64,000 nt of DNA from Bacillota bacterium. Lineage in GTDB: Bacteria > Bacillota > Clostridia > Oscillospirales > Ethanoligenentaceae. Position numbers and translations under genes: made by a program. Below the pieces are notes generated by a model. That model worked only from the letters and a program-made list of their open reading frames with translations. It was not told the origin of the DNA and searched no databases. Below are positions 44,461 to 53,305 of this stretch, in pieces. The stretch spans positions 43,661 to 107,660 of the forward strand of contig JAEWAE010000039.1 in NCBI GenBank assembly GCA_023391835.1. The letters are read 5' to 3'. Each line of letters starts with the position of its first letter. Within the stretch, counting starts at the first letter, position 1.

Positions 44461-45333
44461 GTGTTTGGCTATGTCCGACCGTTCAAGCCGGAAATGAAGG
44501 TCCGCGACCTGGAACTTTACCGGGCGGCTTACTGCGGTCTGTGTCATACGCTGGGCGGCGAATATTCGCCGCTGATGCGACTGAGCCTGAGCTACGACCT
44601 GACTTTTCTGGCGCTGCTCCTTTCGGGTCTGCGGCCCGGCCGGTGTGAATTCGACCGGCGGCGCTGCCCGGTCCATCCGCTGCGCCGGCGCCCTGTCTGC
44701 CGACGGACGGAGGAATTCCGTCTGGCCGCGGATGTCGGCGTGATTCTGGTGTATTATAAACTGCGGGACGGTATGCGTGACCGGGCGGCCGGCGATCGGG
44801 CCCGGTCGCTGGCGCTGATGCCGGCGGCTGCCCCCGCACATCGGCGGGCCCGCAACCGCCGGGCCGACGTGGAGCGGCTGGCTGTCCGCTATACCGCCGA
44901 TCAGGCGCAGGCGGAAAAAACAGGCGCAGGCCTTGATGCCGCCGCCGAGCCGACCGCCGCGATGCTCGCGGGTCTGCTTGCCGGGGCCGCAGCGGATAAA
45001 ACCCAGTCGCGCATACTCGAACGTTTCGGCTATTTCCTTGGCAAGTGGGTTTATCTGGCCGACGCGGCCGACGATCTGGAGGCTGACTGGAAATGCGGCG
45101 ATTTCAACCCCCTGCTGCCGGTGAGGGAATCGGTTGCCGCGCCGGCGCCCGACTTTGCCGTGCTGCGGCGGCGGGCGGCGGAGTTGATGAATGTCTGCAA
45201 TCATGAGATGGCGGCTGCCTTCGAGCTGCTGCATTTTTATCGGTTTCGGCCGATTATCGGCAATATACTGTACCTTGGGCTGCCCGACATGACGGAAAAA
45301 ATCCGGAGCCGGGAAAAAATCAGGCCGGTCTGA
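44461..45333 (+). CDS. DUF5685 family protein
   Basis: A 290-residue protein of a Clostridia family without known function. The start is GTG behind GGGAGTTTTTGC. Characteristic parts are MFGYVRPFKPEMKVRDLELYRAAYCGLCHTLG, a second cysteine cluster (CEFDRRRCPVHP...RRPVC, about 62-80) and a late DAADDLEADWKCGDFNPLL segment recalling all-alpha prenyltransferase-like aspartate motifs. The paired cysteine groups could bind a metal. It is followed by the DnaJ-domain gene 42 bases on, and the two families are often neighbours in Clostridia as far as I recall. Confidence 0.8.
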   Translation: MFGYVRPFKPEMKVRDLELYRAAYCGLCHTLGGEYSPLMRLSLSYDLTFLALLLSGLRPGRCEFDRRRCPVHPLRRRPVCRRTEEFRLAADVGVILVYYKLRDGMRDRAAGDRARSLALMPAAAPAHRRARNRRADVERLAVRYTADQAQAEKTGAGLDAAAEPTAAMLAGLLAGAAADKTQSRILERFGYFLGKWVYLADAADDLEADWKCGDFNPLLPVRESVAAPAPDFAVLRRRAAELMNVCNHEMAAAFELLHFYRFRPIIGNILYLGLPDMTEKIRSREKIRPV

Positions 45334-45375
45334 CCATGGTCCCCCGGCCCGGATGAAACAGAAAGCGGGAAAAAC

Positions 45376-46026
45376 ATGAACGATCCGTATCAGGTGCTGG
45401 GCGTGTCACCCAGCGCCAGCGACGATGAGGTGAAAGCCGCTTACCGCACGCTGGCAAAGAAATATCATCCGGATAATTACGCCAACAATCCTCTTGCGGA
45501 TCTGGCGGCCGAAAAGATGAAGGAAATCAACGAGGCGTATGACACCGTGCAGAAAATGCGCGCCTCGGGCAGCGGCTCCGGCGGCTATTCTTCCTCTTAC
45601 GGCGGTTCATCCTACAGCGGGGGGAGCTCGTATAGCGGAGGGGCGTCGAGCGCCCAGTATGGCTCCATCCGCCAGATGATCAATGCCAACCGCATCCAGG
45701 ATGCCCAGCGGATGCTCGATAACGTGCCGTTGGGCGACCGCACGGCCGAGTGGCACTTCCTCATGGGCAGCGTGATGTATAAAAAGGGCTGGGTCAGCGA
45801 GGCCTATACCAATTTCCAGCAGGCTTACCGGCAGGAGCCGGGCAATGCTGAATACCGTCAGGCGGTGGAGCAGATGGCCCGCCAGACGGGCGGCTTCGGC
45901 GGATACGGCGGTTTTGGCGGCTATAACGGCGGCCAGCCGGGTCAGTGCAGCGGGTGCGACGTCTGCAGCGGGCTGCTGTGCGCCGATTGCCTGTGCAACG
46001 GTTGCGGCGGCGGCGCCGGATGTTGA
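45376..46026 (+). CDS. J-domain protein with low-complexity linker and cysteine-rich tail
   Basis: A 216-residue DnaJ-type protein. The J domain is residues 1-65 with HPD at 31-33 (KKYHPDNYA), so it can stimulate a DnaK ATPase. A Gly/Ser/Tyr-rich linker (about 67-95) leads into two TPR-like helices (about 97-165), then a glycine-rich stretch and a C-terminal tail with nine cysteines (CSGCDVCSGLLCADCLCNGC). The tail resembles scaffold or metal-binding tails rather than the classic DnaJ zinc domain, which is absent. It is likely a specialised co-chaperone; the client is unknown. Confidence 0.88.
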   Translation: MNDPYQVLGVSPSASDDEVKAAYRTLAKKYHPDNYANNPLADLAAEKMKEINEAYDTVQKMRASGSGSGGYSSSYGGSSYSGGSSYSGGASSAQYGSIRQMINANRIQDAQRMLDNVPLGDRTAEWHFLMGSVMYKKGWVSEAYTNFQQAYRQEPGNAEYRQAVEQMARQTGGFGGYGGFGGYNGGQPGQCSGCDVCSGLLCADCLCNGCGGGAGC

Positions 46027-46049
46027 CCGGGCGGAAAGCAGGGAGCACA

Positions 46050-46625
46050 GTGAAATCGGATCACTCGATACACTCGAGTCAGGCAGCCCGGTCGGGTAAG
46101 GCCACTCAGGTGGCTTTCGGCGGCATGTTGGCGGCGGTGTCGCTGCTGCTGATGCTGCTGACGCGTGCCGTGCCGTTTTCTGAGATGGCGCTGCCCGGTA
46201 TTGCCGGTGTGCTGCTGATTTTTGCCGTGATGGAAATGGGCGCCGGCTGGGCGCTGGTGATTTATGTGGCAGTGAGCCTGCTGTCGCTGCTCGTGGCGTT
46301 TGAAAACGGCGCGGCGCTCTACTACATCTTATTTTTCGGGCTGTATCCCATCGTCAAAAATTATGTGGAACGCATCCCGCTCCGGCCCGCACAGTGGGCG
46401 GTCAAGCTGGCGGTGTGCAACGCCTGTGCGGCCGCCGTCTATTTTGCCACGGTGAAGCTTTTCGGAGCGCCCGGGTTAGTGGCGCGCTATGGAGCGGTGC
46501 TGGTGCTGATTGCGGTTAACGTCGTCTTTTTCCTCTACGATTACGCTCTTTCCCGGCTGATCGTACTCTATGTCTATAAAATCCGCAAGATGCTTCATCT
46601 GGGGCCGCCTTCGGCTCCGCGCTGA
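46050..46625 (+). CDS. Polytopic membrane protein, unknown (ECF S-component-like pattern)
   Basis: A 191-residue protein with about five hydrophobic helices starting near residue 20. The start is taken as GTG at 46050 behind GGGAGCACA; an ATG at 46020 overlapping the dnaJ stop is an alternative. The pattern (AFGGMLAAVSLLLMLLT, then ALYYILFFGLYPIVKN) is reminiscent of substrate-binding S components of ECF transporters, but no diagnostic motif is seen. Third gene of the DUF5685-DnaJ unit, ending at a strong terminator. Confidence 0.65.
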   Translation: MKSDHSIHSSQAARSGKATQVAFGGMLAAVSLLLMLLTRAVPFSEMALPGIAGVLLIFAVMEMGAGWALVIYVAVSLLSLLVAFENGAALYYILFFGLYPIVKNYVERIPLRPAQWAVKLAVCNACAAAVYFATVKLFGAPGLVARYGAVLVLIAVNVVFFLYDYALSRLIVLYVYKIRKMLHLGPPSAPR

Positions 46626-46642
46626 GCGGAAGCAGAGGCCGC

Positions 46643-46682
46643 AAAAAGCGCCCTCCCCATCAATGGGGAGGGCGCTTTTTTG
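46643..46682. terminator. Bidirectional terminator between convergent genes
   Basis: A perfect 11-base stem, GCGCCCTCCCC (46648-46658) and its complement (46665-46675), with A-run on the left and T-run on the right. It ends both the dnaJ unit and wecB. Confidence 0.92.
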
Positions 46683-46696
46683 CAGCCCGGGAGGCG

Positions 46697-47848
46697 TCAG
46701 TGGCTGCCGGCAAAATCCTGTGGGCGCTCGCCCCGGCCGAAATACCAGAGCAGGGCTTCGGCAATGCGTCGGCAGGCGTGACCGTCGCCATAAGGATTGA
46801 CCGCGTGGGCCATGCGGTCATAGGCCGCCCGGTCGGTGAGCAGACTCTCAGTCAGACCGAATATAGTGTCTTCCTCCACGCCGGCCATGCGCACCGTGCC
46901 GGCCTCCACCGCTTCGGGGCGCTCAGTCTCACGGCGCAGCACCAGCACCGGCTTGCCAAGCGCAGGAGCTTCTTCCTGCAGGCCGCCGCTGTCGGTGAGC
47001 ACCAGATAGGCCCGGCTCATGAGGTTGTGCATATCCTCCGCGTCCAGCGGCTCGCAGAGCCGGACGTTTTCCACATTGCCCAGTATCTCCTGCGCGGTCT
47101 GCTGCACGGCGGGGTTGGGGTGGACGGGGTAGACGACGCGGCAGTCGGGGTGGGCCAGTGCCATGCGGCGCACGGCCCGGCAGATATTGCGCAGCGGCTC
47201 GCCCAGGTTTTCCCGCCGGTGTGCGGTCATCAAAATCAGCCGACCGTCAAAATCCGACAGGGCACGGACGGTCTCATTCTGGAAACGGTAATCCGGCCGC
47301 ACGGTCAGGTGCAGCGCGTCGATAACCGTGTTGCCGGTGACAAAGACGTTTTTCGTCACGTTTTCCTGTGCGAGGTTCCGGCGGTTTTGCGGGGTGGGTG
47401 CGAAGTGCAGCGTCGCCAGGTCGCTGGTCAGGCGGCGGTTCATTTCCTCGGGGAAAGGGGAGTAGCGGTCGTAGCTTCGCAGCCCGGCTTCCACGTGCCC
47501 CACGGGCACCTGCCGGTAAAACGCGGCCAGCGCGGCGGCAAAGGAAGTGGTGGTGTCCCCGTGCACCAGGGCGATGTCAGGGCGGTCGCGCGTCAGCGTC
47601 TCTTCCACACCGTTGACCACGGCGGTGGTGATATACCCCAGCGTCTGGGATTTTTTCATGATATCCAGGTCATAGTCCGGTCGGATGTGAAAAATATTCA
47701 ACACCTGATCCAGCATCTGCCGATGCTGGGCCGTGACGCATATCTTTACGTGAAAATCCGGTCGGGCAGACAGTTCCCGGGCCAGCGGCGCCATCTTGAT
47801 GGCTTCCGGCCGCGTACCGAAAATCAGCATCACTTCGATTGGTTTCAT
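46697..47848 (-). CDS. wecB: UDP-N-acetylglucosamine 2-epimerase (non-hydrolysing)
   Basis: A 383-residue GT-B-fold epimerase interconverting UDP-GlcNAc and UDP-ManNAc, a precursor for teichoic-acid linkage units and other surface glycans. Key motifs are LIFGTRPEAIKMAPL, HGDTTTSFAAAL, HVEAGLRSYDRYSPFPEE, TAHRREN and DSGGLQEEAPALGKP. The ATG at 47848 is eight bases from GGAAAGGA; the ATG three codons earlier falls right on the ribosome site. Monocistronic, with its own promoter at 47987-48015 and a structured leader. Confidence 0.95.
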   Translation of the reverse strand: MKPIEVMLIFGTRPEAIKMAPLARELSARPDFHVKICVTAQHRQMLDQVLNIFHIRPDYDLDIMKKSQTLGYITTAVVNGVEETLTRDRPDIALVHGDTTTSFAAALAAFYRQVPVGHVEAGLRSYDRYSPFPEEMNRRLTSDLATLHFAPTPQNRRNLAQENVTKNVFVTGNTVIDALHLTVRPDYRFQNETVRALSDFDGRLILMTAHRRENLGEPLRNICRAVRRMALAHPDCRVVYPVHPNPAVQQTAQEILGNVENVRLCEPLDAEDMHNLMSRAYLVLTDSGGLQEEAPALGKPVLVLRRETERPEAVEAGTVRMAGVEEDTIFGLTESLLTDRAAYDRMAHAVNPYGDGHACRRIAEALLWYFGRGERPQDFAGSH

Positions 47849-47986
47849 CGGGTGCATCCTTTCCGTTTGCCGGCCGCCAGGTGCCGCAAGCGGCTCCCGG
47901 CAGCCTATTTATAGGTGTAAAGGCATTTGACTTGTCATAAATAGATCCGGAGATTTCGGCTCTCGGCGGCTCTCCGGTTTCTTTCT

Positions 47987-48015
47987 ATTATACCAGAGCC
48001 ACGGGAACGCTTCAA
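47987..48015 (-). promoter_or_regulatory. Promoter of wecB
   Basis: On the minus strand TTGAAG (48015-48010), 17-base spacer, TATAAT (47992-47987). The leader contains a CCGGAGA/TCTCCGG hairpin at 47947-47977 with no T-run. Confidence 0.7.
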
Positions 48016-48063
48016 GCGGACTTTCCGGAAAGCTTCCCGTGCCCGGCGCCTTCTGACAAACGG

Positions 48064-48093
48064 GTATTTTCCCGGTACAACCCCGCATATAAT
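48064..48093 (+). promoter_or_regulatory. Possible SigE-type promoter of the SpoIVFA/FB-like pair
   Basis: GTATTTT at 48064-48070 and CATATAAT at 48086-48093 loosely fit the mother-cell sigma-E pattern. No good sigma-A -35 box matches the TATAAT. Confidence 0.25.
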
Positions 48094-48141
48094 CAGACAG
48101 GGTGTCCCGCAGGCCGCGGGACGGGAAAGGACGGGATTGCC

Positions 48142-48705
48142 ATGCCAGACGAAACGCCGCGCAGGCGCACCAACCTGCACGACCCGCACCTGCGGGAAAG
48201 GGAGGAGCCCCGGTCCCCCCGGCTTGGCTTTACGGGGTTTCAGGTCGTGGTGTGCATGCTGTGCATCCTGGCGGCCGTGGGGGTGCGTATGATGGGCGGC
48301 GGCACGCTGACCAAGGTGCAGTCCGCGGTTTCGCAGGCGCTGGGCAACCGGGATGCCGGCGGTCAGCTCCAGACGGTCTTTCGTGCACTCAAAGCTTACT
48401 TCCCGGATGTGAAGGAAGTATTCCAGAGCGCGGCGTCGGGGACGGGCAGCTCGACGGCATCCGCTTCGGCGGGGTCCGGCAGCTCCGCAGCATCCGGCTC
48501 ATCGACGGTATCCGCTTCGACGGGGTCCGCTTCGGCGGCGACCGCTGCCGGGGGCGGCTCGACCGCATCCGGCAAGAGTGCCGCGTCTTCTGCTGCTTCC
48601 GGCGGCTCGCAGACGGCCTCCAAGACGGCGTCGGCCTCTTCTACAGCGGCCTCCGCCCGGCTGCCGGGCGTGACAAACGTCCGCACGGCGGGCGGGGCGG
48701 TCTGA
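48142..48705 (+). CDS. Single-pass membrane protein with Ala/Ser-rich tail, SpoIVFA-position partner
   Basis: A 187-residue protein. A basic, proline-rich cytoplasmic head (1-32) leads to one membrane helix (FQVVVCMLCILAAVGVRMM), then a short folded segment (about 55-95, QSAVSQALGNRDAG...FRALKAYFPDVKEVF) and an 80-residue Ala/Ser/Gly/Thr linker ending in a short tail. No peptidase domain is present. Location directly before an M50 protease, with no gap, recalls SpoIVFA, the membrane partner that holds SpoIVFB. The N-terminal layout (QSAVSQAL..., then a low-complexity stretch) fits a truncated SpoIVFA without the LytM domain. The assignment is by context. Confidence 0.6.
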   Translation: MPDETPRRRTNLHDPHLREREEPRSPRLGFTGFQVVVCMLCILAAVGVRMMGGGTLTKVQSAVSQALGNRDAGGQLQTVFRALKAYFPDVKEVFQSAASGTGSSTASASAGSGSSAASGSSTVSASTGSASAATAAGGGSTASGKSAASSAASGGSQTASKTASASSTAASARLPGVTNVRTAGGAV

Positions 48706-49326
48706 ATGGGCGCGCGGCCCCCCGTGTTCCGGGTGCGCATCAGCGTCTATTTTGCGGTGCTCGTCGCCTGTATCCTGGTGCTGGATACTTCCGGTGCGGC
48801 GATGCTGGCGCTGCTGTGCGCGGCGTTTCATGAGGCGGGGCATTTCACGGAGCTGCTGCTGTGCCGCGTGCCGGTGGATGAGGTGGCCTTCCGGGCCTTC
48901 GGCGTCGACATCCGCCTGCGGCACAACGAGCGCATTTCCTACCGGCAGGAAATTGCGGTGGCCCTCGCCGGCTGCGCCGCCAATCTGCTGCTGTGCGTGC
49001 TGACACTGCCTCTGTGCGCGGTGGCGGCGGCCCGGCCGCGGGCGGAAGTGTTTATCCTGATGAATCTGCTCATCGCCGCTTTCAATATCCTGCCGGTCGC
49101 GCCGCTGGACGGCGGCCGCGCGCTGGAATCGCTGCTTTGCCTGCGTCTGGCGCCCCAGACGGCCCGCCGGGTCGTGCATGGCGTGTCGCTTGTGCTGGCG
49201 GTGCCGCTTGTCTGGGCGGGTGTGGAGCTGCTTATCCGCACCGGGTGCAATTTTTCCCTTCTGCTGGCGGCAGTGTATCTTGTCGTCACCATTGTGCTTC
49301 AGGGGCGCCTCATGACCATTCGCTGA
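48706..49326 (+). CDS. Site-2 protease (M50), SpoIVFB-like
   Basis: A 206-residue intramembrane metalloprotease. The zinc site HEAGH is at about 45-49 and the third ligand lies in NILPVAPLDGGRALE (about 130). At least four hydrophobic segments are present. The family member SpoIVFB cleaves pro-sigma-K during sporulation. The ATG directly follows the upstream stop with two bases between. The role as a sporulation protease is inferred from partner and size. Confidence 0.82.
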   Translation: MGARPPVFRVRISVYFAVLVACILVLDTSGAAMLALLCAAFHEAGHFTELLLCRVPVDEVAFRAFGVDIRLRHNERISYRQEIAVALAGCAANLLLCVLTLPLCAVAAARPRAEVFILMNLLIAAFNILPVAPLDGGRALESLLCLRLAPQTARRVVHGVSLVLAVPLVWAGVELLIRTGCNFSLLLAAVYLVVTIVLQGRLMTIR

Positions 49327-49338
49327 GAAATGCCCCGG

Positions 49339-49367
49339 TTGAAAACGGCGGCCGTTTAGGGTATGAT
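49339..49367 (+). promoter_or_regulatory. Promoter of the radical-SAM/DUF2344 unit
   Basis: TTGAAA (49339-49344), 17-base spacer, TATGAT (49362-49367), 57 bases before the TTG start. Confidence 0.65.
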
Positions 49368-49424
49368 ATACACAATATGGCCGGTGCTTTCCACAAAGCC
49401 GCCGGTATTCCGGAGGGACGTTTA

Positions 49425-51269
49425 TTGCATAAGGAACTGGAAAAGGCTCTGCGTCTGGTGCAGAAGCCGGGGCGCTACACCGGCGGCGAGCCGGGGAGCA
49501 TCCATAAGGATAAATCGGCCGTGGCCGTGCGGTTCGCCATGTGTTTCCCCGATATTTACGAGGTGGGCATGTCCCACCTGGGCATGAAGATTCTGTACGG
49601 CATGCTCAACCAAATGCCCGACGTCTGGTGCGAGCGGGTCTTTCAGCCGTGGGTGGATTTTGAGGAGCAGATGCGTACCCGCCATATCCCCCTTTACGGG
49701 CTGGAAAGCGGCGACTCCATCCGGCATTTTGATTTCATCGGCTTTTCGCTGATGTATGAGATGAGCTATACCGGCATGCTGGACATGCTCGATCTGGCCG
49801 GTGTGCCGCTGCGCACCGCCGCCCGGGCGGAGGATGATCCCATTGTCATCTGCGGCGGGCCCTGCGTCTGCAATCCGGAGCCCGTAGCAGCCTTCGCCGA
49901 TCTTTTCTGCTTGGGCGACGGCGAAGAAATTATGTGTAAAGTTGTGGAACTTTACAAGTCTTGCCGCGCCCGCGGCGAGAGCCGCCAGGCCTTCCTGCGG
50001 CAGGCGGCGACGCTGCCGGGCATCTATGTGCCGTCGCTCTATGCGGTGAGCTACCGCCCCGACGGCACGCTGGAGGAAGTGCGTCCGCTGGTGCCCGAGG
50101 CGCCCGCCCGGATCAAAAAACATGTGATCCATGATCTCGATTCCATGTATTTCCCGGGCAATTTCGTGCTGCCGTTTATCGACATTGTTCACGACCGGGC
50201 GGTGGTCGAAGCTTTCCGCGGCTGCATCCGGGGCTGCCGCTTCTGTCAGGCGGGCTTTACCTACCGCCCCATCCGCGAAAAAAGCCCCGAGGTGCTCGAC
50301 CGGCAGGCCCGGGCGCTCTGCGACGCCACCGGTTACGACGAGGTGACGGTGTCGTCGCTTTCCACCAGCGACTACTCCGGCCTTGGGCCGCTGCTCGACG
50401 ACATGCTCACCTGGACGGAAAAGGAGCGTGTGGGCATCTCGCTGCCCTCCCTGCGGGCGGATAATTTTTCCCGCCAGCTCATGCAAAAAATCAGCTCCGT
50501 GCGCAAAAGCGGCCTGACCTTCGCCGCCGAGGCGGGCACCCAGCGCCTGCGGGACGTCATCAATAAGAATATACAGGAAGAGGATATCCTCGAGACCTGC
50601 CGCGTGGCCTTCGCCGGCGGGCGCACCAACGTCAAGCTCTATTTCATGCTCGGCCTGCCCACTGAGACTGACGAGGATATCGCGGGCATCGCGGAGCTTT
50701 CGCAAAAAGTGGTCGATCTCTATTACCACATGCCGGAACGGCAGAAGGGCCGGGGGGTGACGGTGAACGTGGGAGTCTCCACCTTCGTGCCAAAGCCCAT
50801 GACGCCTTTCCAGTGGGAGCCGCAGGACACCGTCGCCGAAATCGACCGCAAGCAGAAGCTGCTGCTTGCCCACATTGGCAGCCGCAAGATCCAACTGAGT
50901 TATCACGAGGCCGACCGCAGTTTTCTCGAGGCGGTGCTCGCCCGGGGCGACCGGCGGCTGGCCGACGTGCTGGAAGAGGCGTTCCGCCTCGGCTGTCGGC
51001 TCGACAGCTGGAACGAGACCTTCTCTTTTGACACCTGGATGCAGGCCTTTGCGCACACCGGCGTCGATCCGGCCTTTTACGCCAACCGCCGCCGGGGCGA
51101 GACCGAGGTGCTGCCGTGGGATCATATCGACTACGGCGTTACCCGGCCGTTCCTTTGGCGGGAATACCAGAAGGCGCGGCGGGGCGAAGTGTCTCTCAAC
51201 TGCCGGCAGGGCTGCAACGGCTGCGGTGCCGCTCGCATGGAAGGGGGGTGCCCGCTGTGCGCACAGTGA
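49425..51269 (+). CDS. B12-binding-domain radical SAM protein (TIGR03960 type)
   Basis: A 614-residue radical SAM enzyme. The TTG at 49425 is preceded by GGAGGGACGTTTA. The N-terminal B12-binding-like domain (about 35-210) has FPDIYEVGMSHLGMKILY and CGGPCVCNPEPVA. The radical SAM core carries FRGCIRGCRFCQAGFTYRP (C-x3-C-x2-C, about 265), and a late cysteine group (CRQGCNGCGA...GGCPLC) ends the protein. The family is widespread in Clostridia and is usually beside or fused to DUF2344, as here; the pair is thought to modify RNA, but the reaction is not established. Confidence 0.88.
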   Translation: MHKELEKALRLVQKPGRYTGGEPGSIHKDKSAVAVRFAMCFPDIYEVGMSHLGMKILYGMLNQMPDVWCERVFQPWVDFEEQMRTRHIPLYGLESGDSIRHFDFIGFSLMYEMSYTGMLDMLDLAGVPLRTAARAEDDPIVICGGPCVCNPEPVAAFADLFCLGDGEEIMCKVVELYKSCRARGESRQAFLRQAATLPGIYVPSLYAVSYRPDGTLEEVRPLVPEAPARIKKHVIHDLDSMYFPGNFVLPFIDIVHDRAVVEAFRGCIRGCRFCQAGFTYRPIREKSPEVLDRQARALCDATGYDEVTVSSLSTSDYSGLGPLLDDMLTWTEKERVGISLPSLRADNFSRQLMQKISSVRKSGLTFAAEAGTQRLRDVINKNIQEEDILETCRVAFAGGRTNVKLYFMLGLPTETDEDIAGIAELSQKVVDLYYHMPERQKGRGVTVNVGVSTFVPKPMTPFQWEPQDTVAEIDRKQKLLLAHIGSRKIQLSYHEADRSFLEAVLARGDRRLADVLEEAFRLGCRLDSWNETFSFDTWMQAFAHTGVDPAFYANRRRGETEVLPWDHIDYGVTRPFLWREYQKARRGEVSLNCRQGCNGCGAARMEGGCPLCAQ

Positions 51270-51916
51270 GGATCTTTTTCACCAAACACGGACGGTCGAA
51301 GTATATTTCCCACCTCGACCTCAACCGCTGCATGGCCCGCGCCTTCCGCCGCGCCGACGTGCCGGTGTGGTATACCCAGGGCTTCAACCCCCATCCTCAC
51401 ATCGTTTTTGCCCAGGCGCTCTCGCTTTTTTATGAGAGCGACGGCGAGATCATGGATATCCGCCTGGATGCGGAAATGGCGGATGACGAAGTCGCCCGCC
51501 GGCTGGCGGACCAGATGCCCGAGGGCATCGAAATCCTGCGGGTCGCGCCGCCCGTGCTGCCGCTGAGCGCTGTGGCCGCCGCCTCCTACCGTATGGAACT
51601 GGAATTCGACGGCCGCCCCGCCGACTCGCTCCGGCAGGCCATGGCGGAGCTTTGCACCCATAAAGAGCTGCTTTACGAAAAAAAAGCCAAGCGTGGCACC
51701 CGCATCATCGACGTGGCCGCCCATTGGCGGGCAGCTGAGTGGCAGGCGGCCGACGGTCTTGTGACGGTGCGCGCGGTGCTGCCCGCCTCGCCGCAGGAAA
51801 ATATAAACCCCGCCTGTCTCATCGACGTGATGGCAAAGTACGCCTCCCTTCAGCCGGATTTCGATCAGGTGACCCGCACCGCGCTGCTGGATGAAAAGGG
51901 GCAGCCTTTCGCCTGA
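51257..51916 (+). CDS. DUF2344/TIGR03936 family protein
   Basis: A 219-residue protein that partners the radical SAM gene before it. The GTG at 51257 overlaps the upstream frame by 13 bases and follows AAGGGGGGTG. Conserved segments are RIFFTKHGRSKYISHLDLNRCMARAFRRA and YTQGFNPHPHIVFAQALSL. In many genomes the domain is fused to the radical SAM protein. No catalytic motif is known. It probably contributes substrate recognition. Confidence 0.88.
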   Translation: MRTVRIFFTKHGRSKYISHLDLNRCMARAFRRADVPVWYTQGFNPHPHIVFAQALSLFYESDGEIMDIRLDAEMADDEVARRLADQMPEGIEILRVAPPVLPLSAVAAASYRMELEFDGRPADSLRQAMAELCTHKELLYEKKAKRGTRIIDVAAHWRAAEWQAADGLVTVRAVLPASPQENINPACLIDVMAKYASLQPDFDQVTRTALLDEKGQPFA

Positions 51917-51978
51917 CCGGCCGTGCCCGCGGCGGCTGTGCGCACCCATCATAACCACGCAGGAAACGGAGGAAATTC

Positions 51979-52917
51979 ATGCCCCGACCACGCAAAAAAT
52001 ACATGCCGGCCACTCTGGTGGCCATCCTCGGCACCGTCTTTATCCTGTTTGCCAATCTGGCAGGCAAGGGCATGCTGCCCAGCTTCATCGAGCGCCCGGC
52101 GGCCCAGGTCAACCGCGCCACCGGGGGCGTGCTCTATTCCCAGACTTCCGCTGCGCCGGCCCTTTCCGGCCTTTCGGTCCACGTCATCGACGTGGGGCAG
52201 GGCGACAGCCTTTTTGTCTGGTGCGAGGGCAGCTCCATGGTCATCGACGGCGGGCCGGGCAGCGCCAACGGCAAGACGGTCAGCTATCTCAAATCCCTTG
52301 GCATCCGCAAGCTCGACTATGTGGTTCCTACCCATCCGGATGAGGACCATGTGGGCGGTCTGCCCGGCGTGCTGTCGAATTTCACCGTCGGCAAGGTGCT
52401 GATGTCCGACGCTACGGCCAACACCGACGCGTTTAAAAATTTACTGCTCACGATGAAAAAGCAGGGCCTCACGGCCACCCGCGCCGCGCCGGGCCAGACC
52501 TATACGCTGGGCGGGGCATCTTTCACCGTGCTTGCGCCCAACAAGGAATATTCCGATACCAACGACATGTCCGTCGTGCTCCGGCTTACCTATCACAGCC
52601 GGTCGTTTCTGTTTACGGGCGACGCCGCCCAGCAGTCGGAAAAAGATATGCTCGCCAAGGGCTACGACCTGCATGCGGATGTGCTCAAGGTCAGCCACCA
52701 CGGCAGCAAAACGGCCACTTCCGACGCGTTCCTCAAGGCGGTGAATCCCCAGTTGGCGCTGATCAGCGTGGGCAAAGACAACAAGTACGGCCTGCCCAGC
52801 ACCTCCACTATCCGGAAGCTGCAGCAGGCGGGCATCCCCGTCCTGCGCACCGACCAGCACGGCACCATCGTGGTGCAGACCGACGGTACAAAAGTCACCT
52901 ATCACACCGAAAAATAG
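51979..52917 (+). CDS. ComEC/Rec2-like metallo-beta-lactamase-fold hydrolase, membrane-anchored
   Basis: A 312-residue protein. An N-terminal membrane helix (VAILGTVFILFANLAG) anchors an extracytoplasmic MBL domain like the soluble part of ComEC: HVIDVGQGDSLFVW, THPDEDHVGG (H-x-D-x-D-H ligands, about 115), LFTGDAAQQSE and VSHHGSKTATSD. It lacks the competence-channel domain, so it is likely a secreted nuclease or phosphodiesterase; the substrate is unknown. GGAGGAAATTC precedes the ATG. The following DUF3006 gene is a common partner of such hydrolases. Confidence 0.85.
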   Translation: MPRPRKKYMPATLVAILGTVFILFANLAGKGMLPSFIERPAAQVNRATGGVLYSQTSAAPALSGLSVHVIDVGQGDSLFVWCEGSSMVIDGGPGSANGKTVSYLKSLGIRKLDYVVPTHPDEDHVGGLPGVLSNFTVGKVLMSDATANTDAFKNLLLTMKKQGLTATRAAPGQTYTLGGASFTVLAPNKEYSDTNDMSVVLRLTYHSRSFLFTGDAAQQSEKDMLAKGYDLHADVLKVSHHGSKTATSDAFLKAVNPQLALISVGKDNKYGLPSTSTIRKLQQAGIPVLRTDQHGTIVVQTDGTKVTYHTEK

Positions 52918-52944
52918 CGCGCGGCGCTAAGGAGGCGCACGGAT

Positions 52945-53166
52945 TTGGAAACCTATGTGGTCGACCGGTTTGAGGGCGCGTATGCGGTGCTCGAGGGGGA
53001 GGACGGCAAAATTCATGACTTCCCCCGCGCACAGCTGCCACCGCAGGCCCGCCCCGGCGATGTGCTCCGGCGGGAAAACGGTGTCTGGCACCTTGACGAA
53101 GCCGAAACCGACCGGCGTGCCCACGAGATCCGCCGTCTGATGGATGATATCTTCCGCCCGGAATAA
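52945..53166 (+). CDS. DUF3006 family small protein
   Basis: A 73-residue acidic protein starting at TTG behind AGGAGGCGCACGGAT. The pattern VVDRFEGAYAVLEGEDG...FPRAQLPPQARPGDVL...RRAHEIRRLMDDIF is typical of DUF3006, often encoded next to ComEC-like hydrolases. Its function is unknown. The terminator overlaps its stop codon. Confidence 0.85.
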   Translation: METYVVDRFEGAYAVLEGEDGKIHDFPRAQLPPQARPGDVLRRENGVWHLDEAETDRRAHEIRRLMDDIFRPE

Positions 53167-53181
53167 TCCCCGGGCTTTTTT
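53156..53181 (+). terminator. Terminator overlapping the DUF3006 stop codon
   Basis: GCCCGG (53156-53161) and CCGGGC (53170-53175) followed by TTTTTTGCTTTT; the left arm lies within the last codons of the gene. Confidence 0.7.
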
Positions 53182-53305
53182 GCTTTTGCCCTGGAAAAAT
53201 GCCCGTCCCGCCGCCGCCCGGGCGATTTTTGCCGCTTTTCTATGACAATCTGCCGGCTGCCTCATACACTGGTAAGGAACCTTACATACAGGAGGCTATG
53301 GCAGT

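Noticed and set aside
48102..48833. Alternative plus-strand frame across the SpoIVFA-like and M50 genes
   Set aside because: It conflicts with the HEAGH/PLDGG protease frame and lacks any motif.
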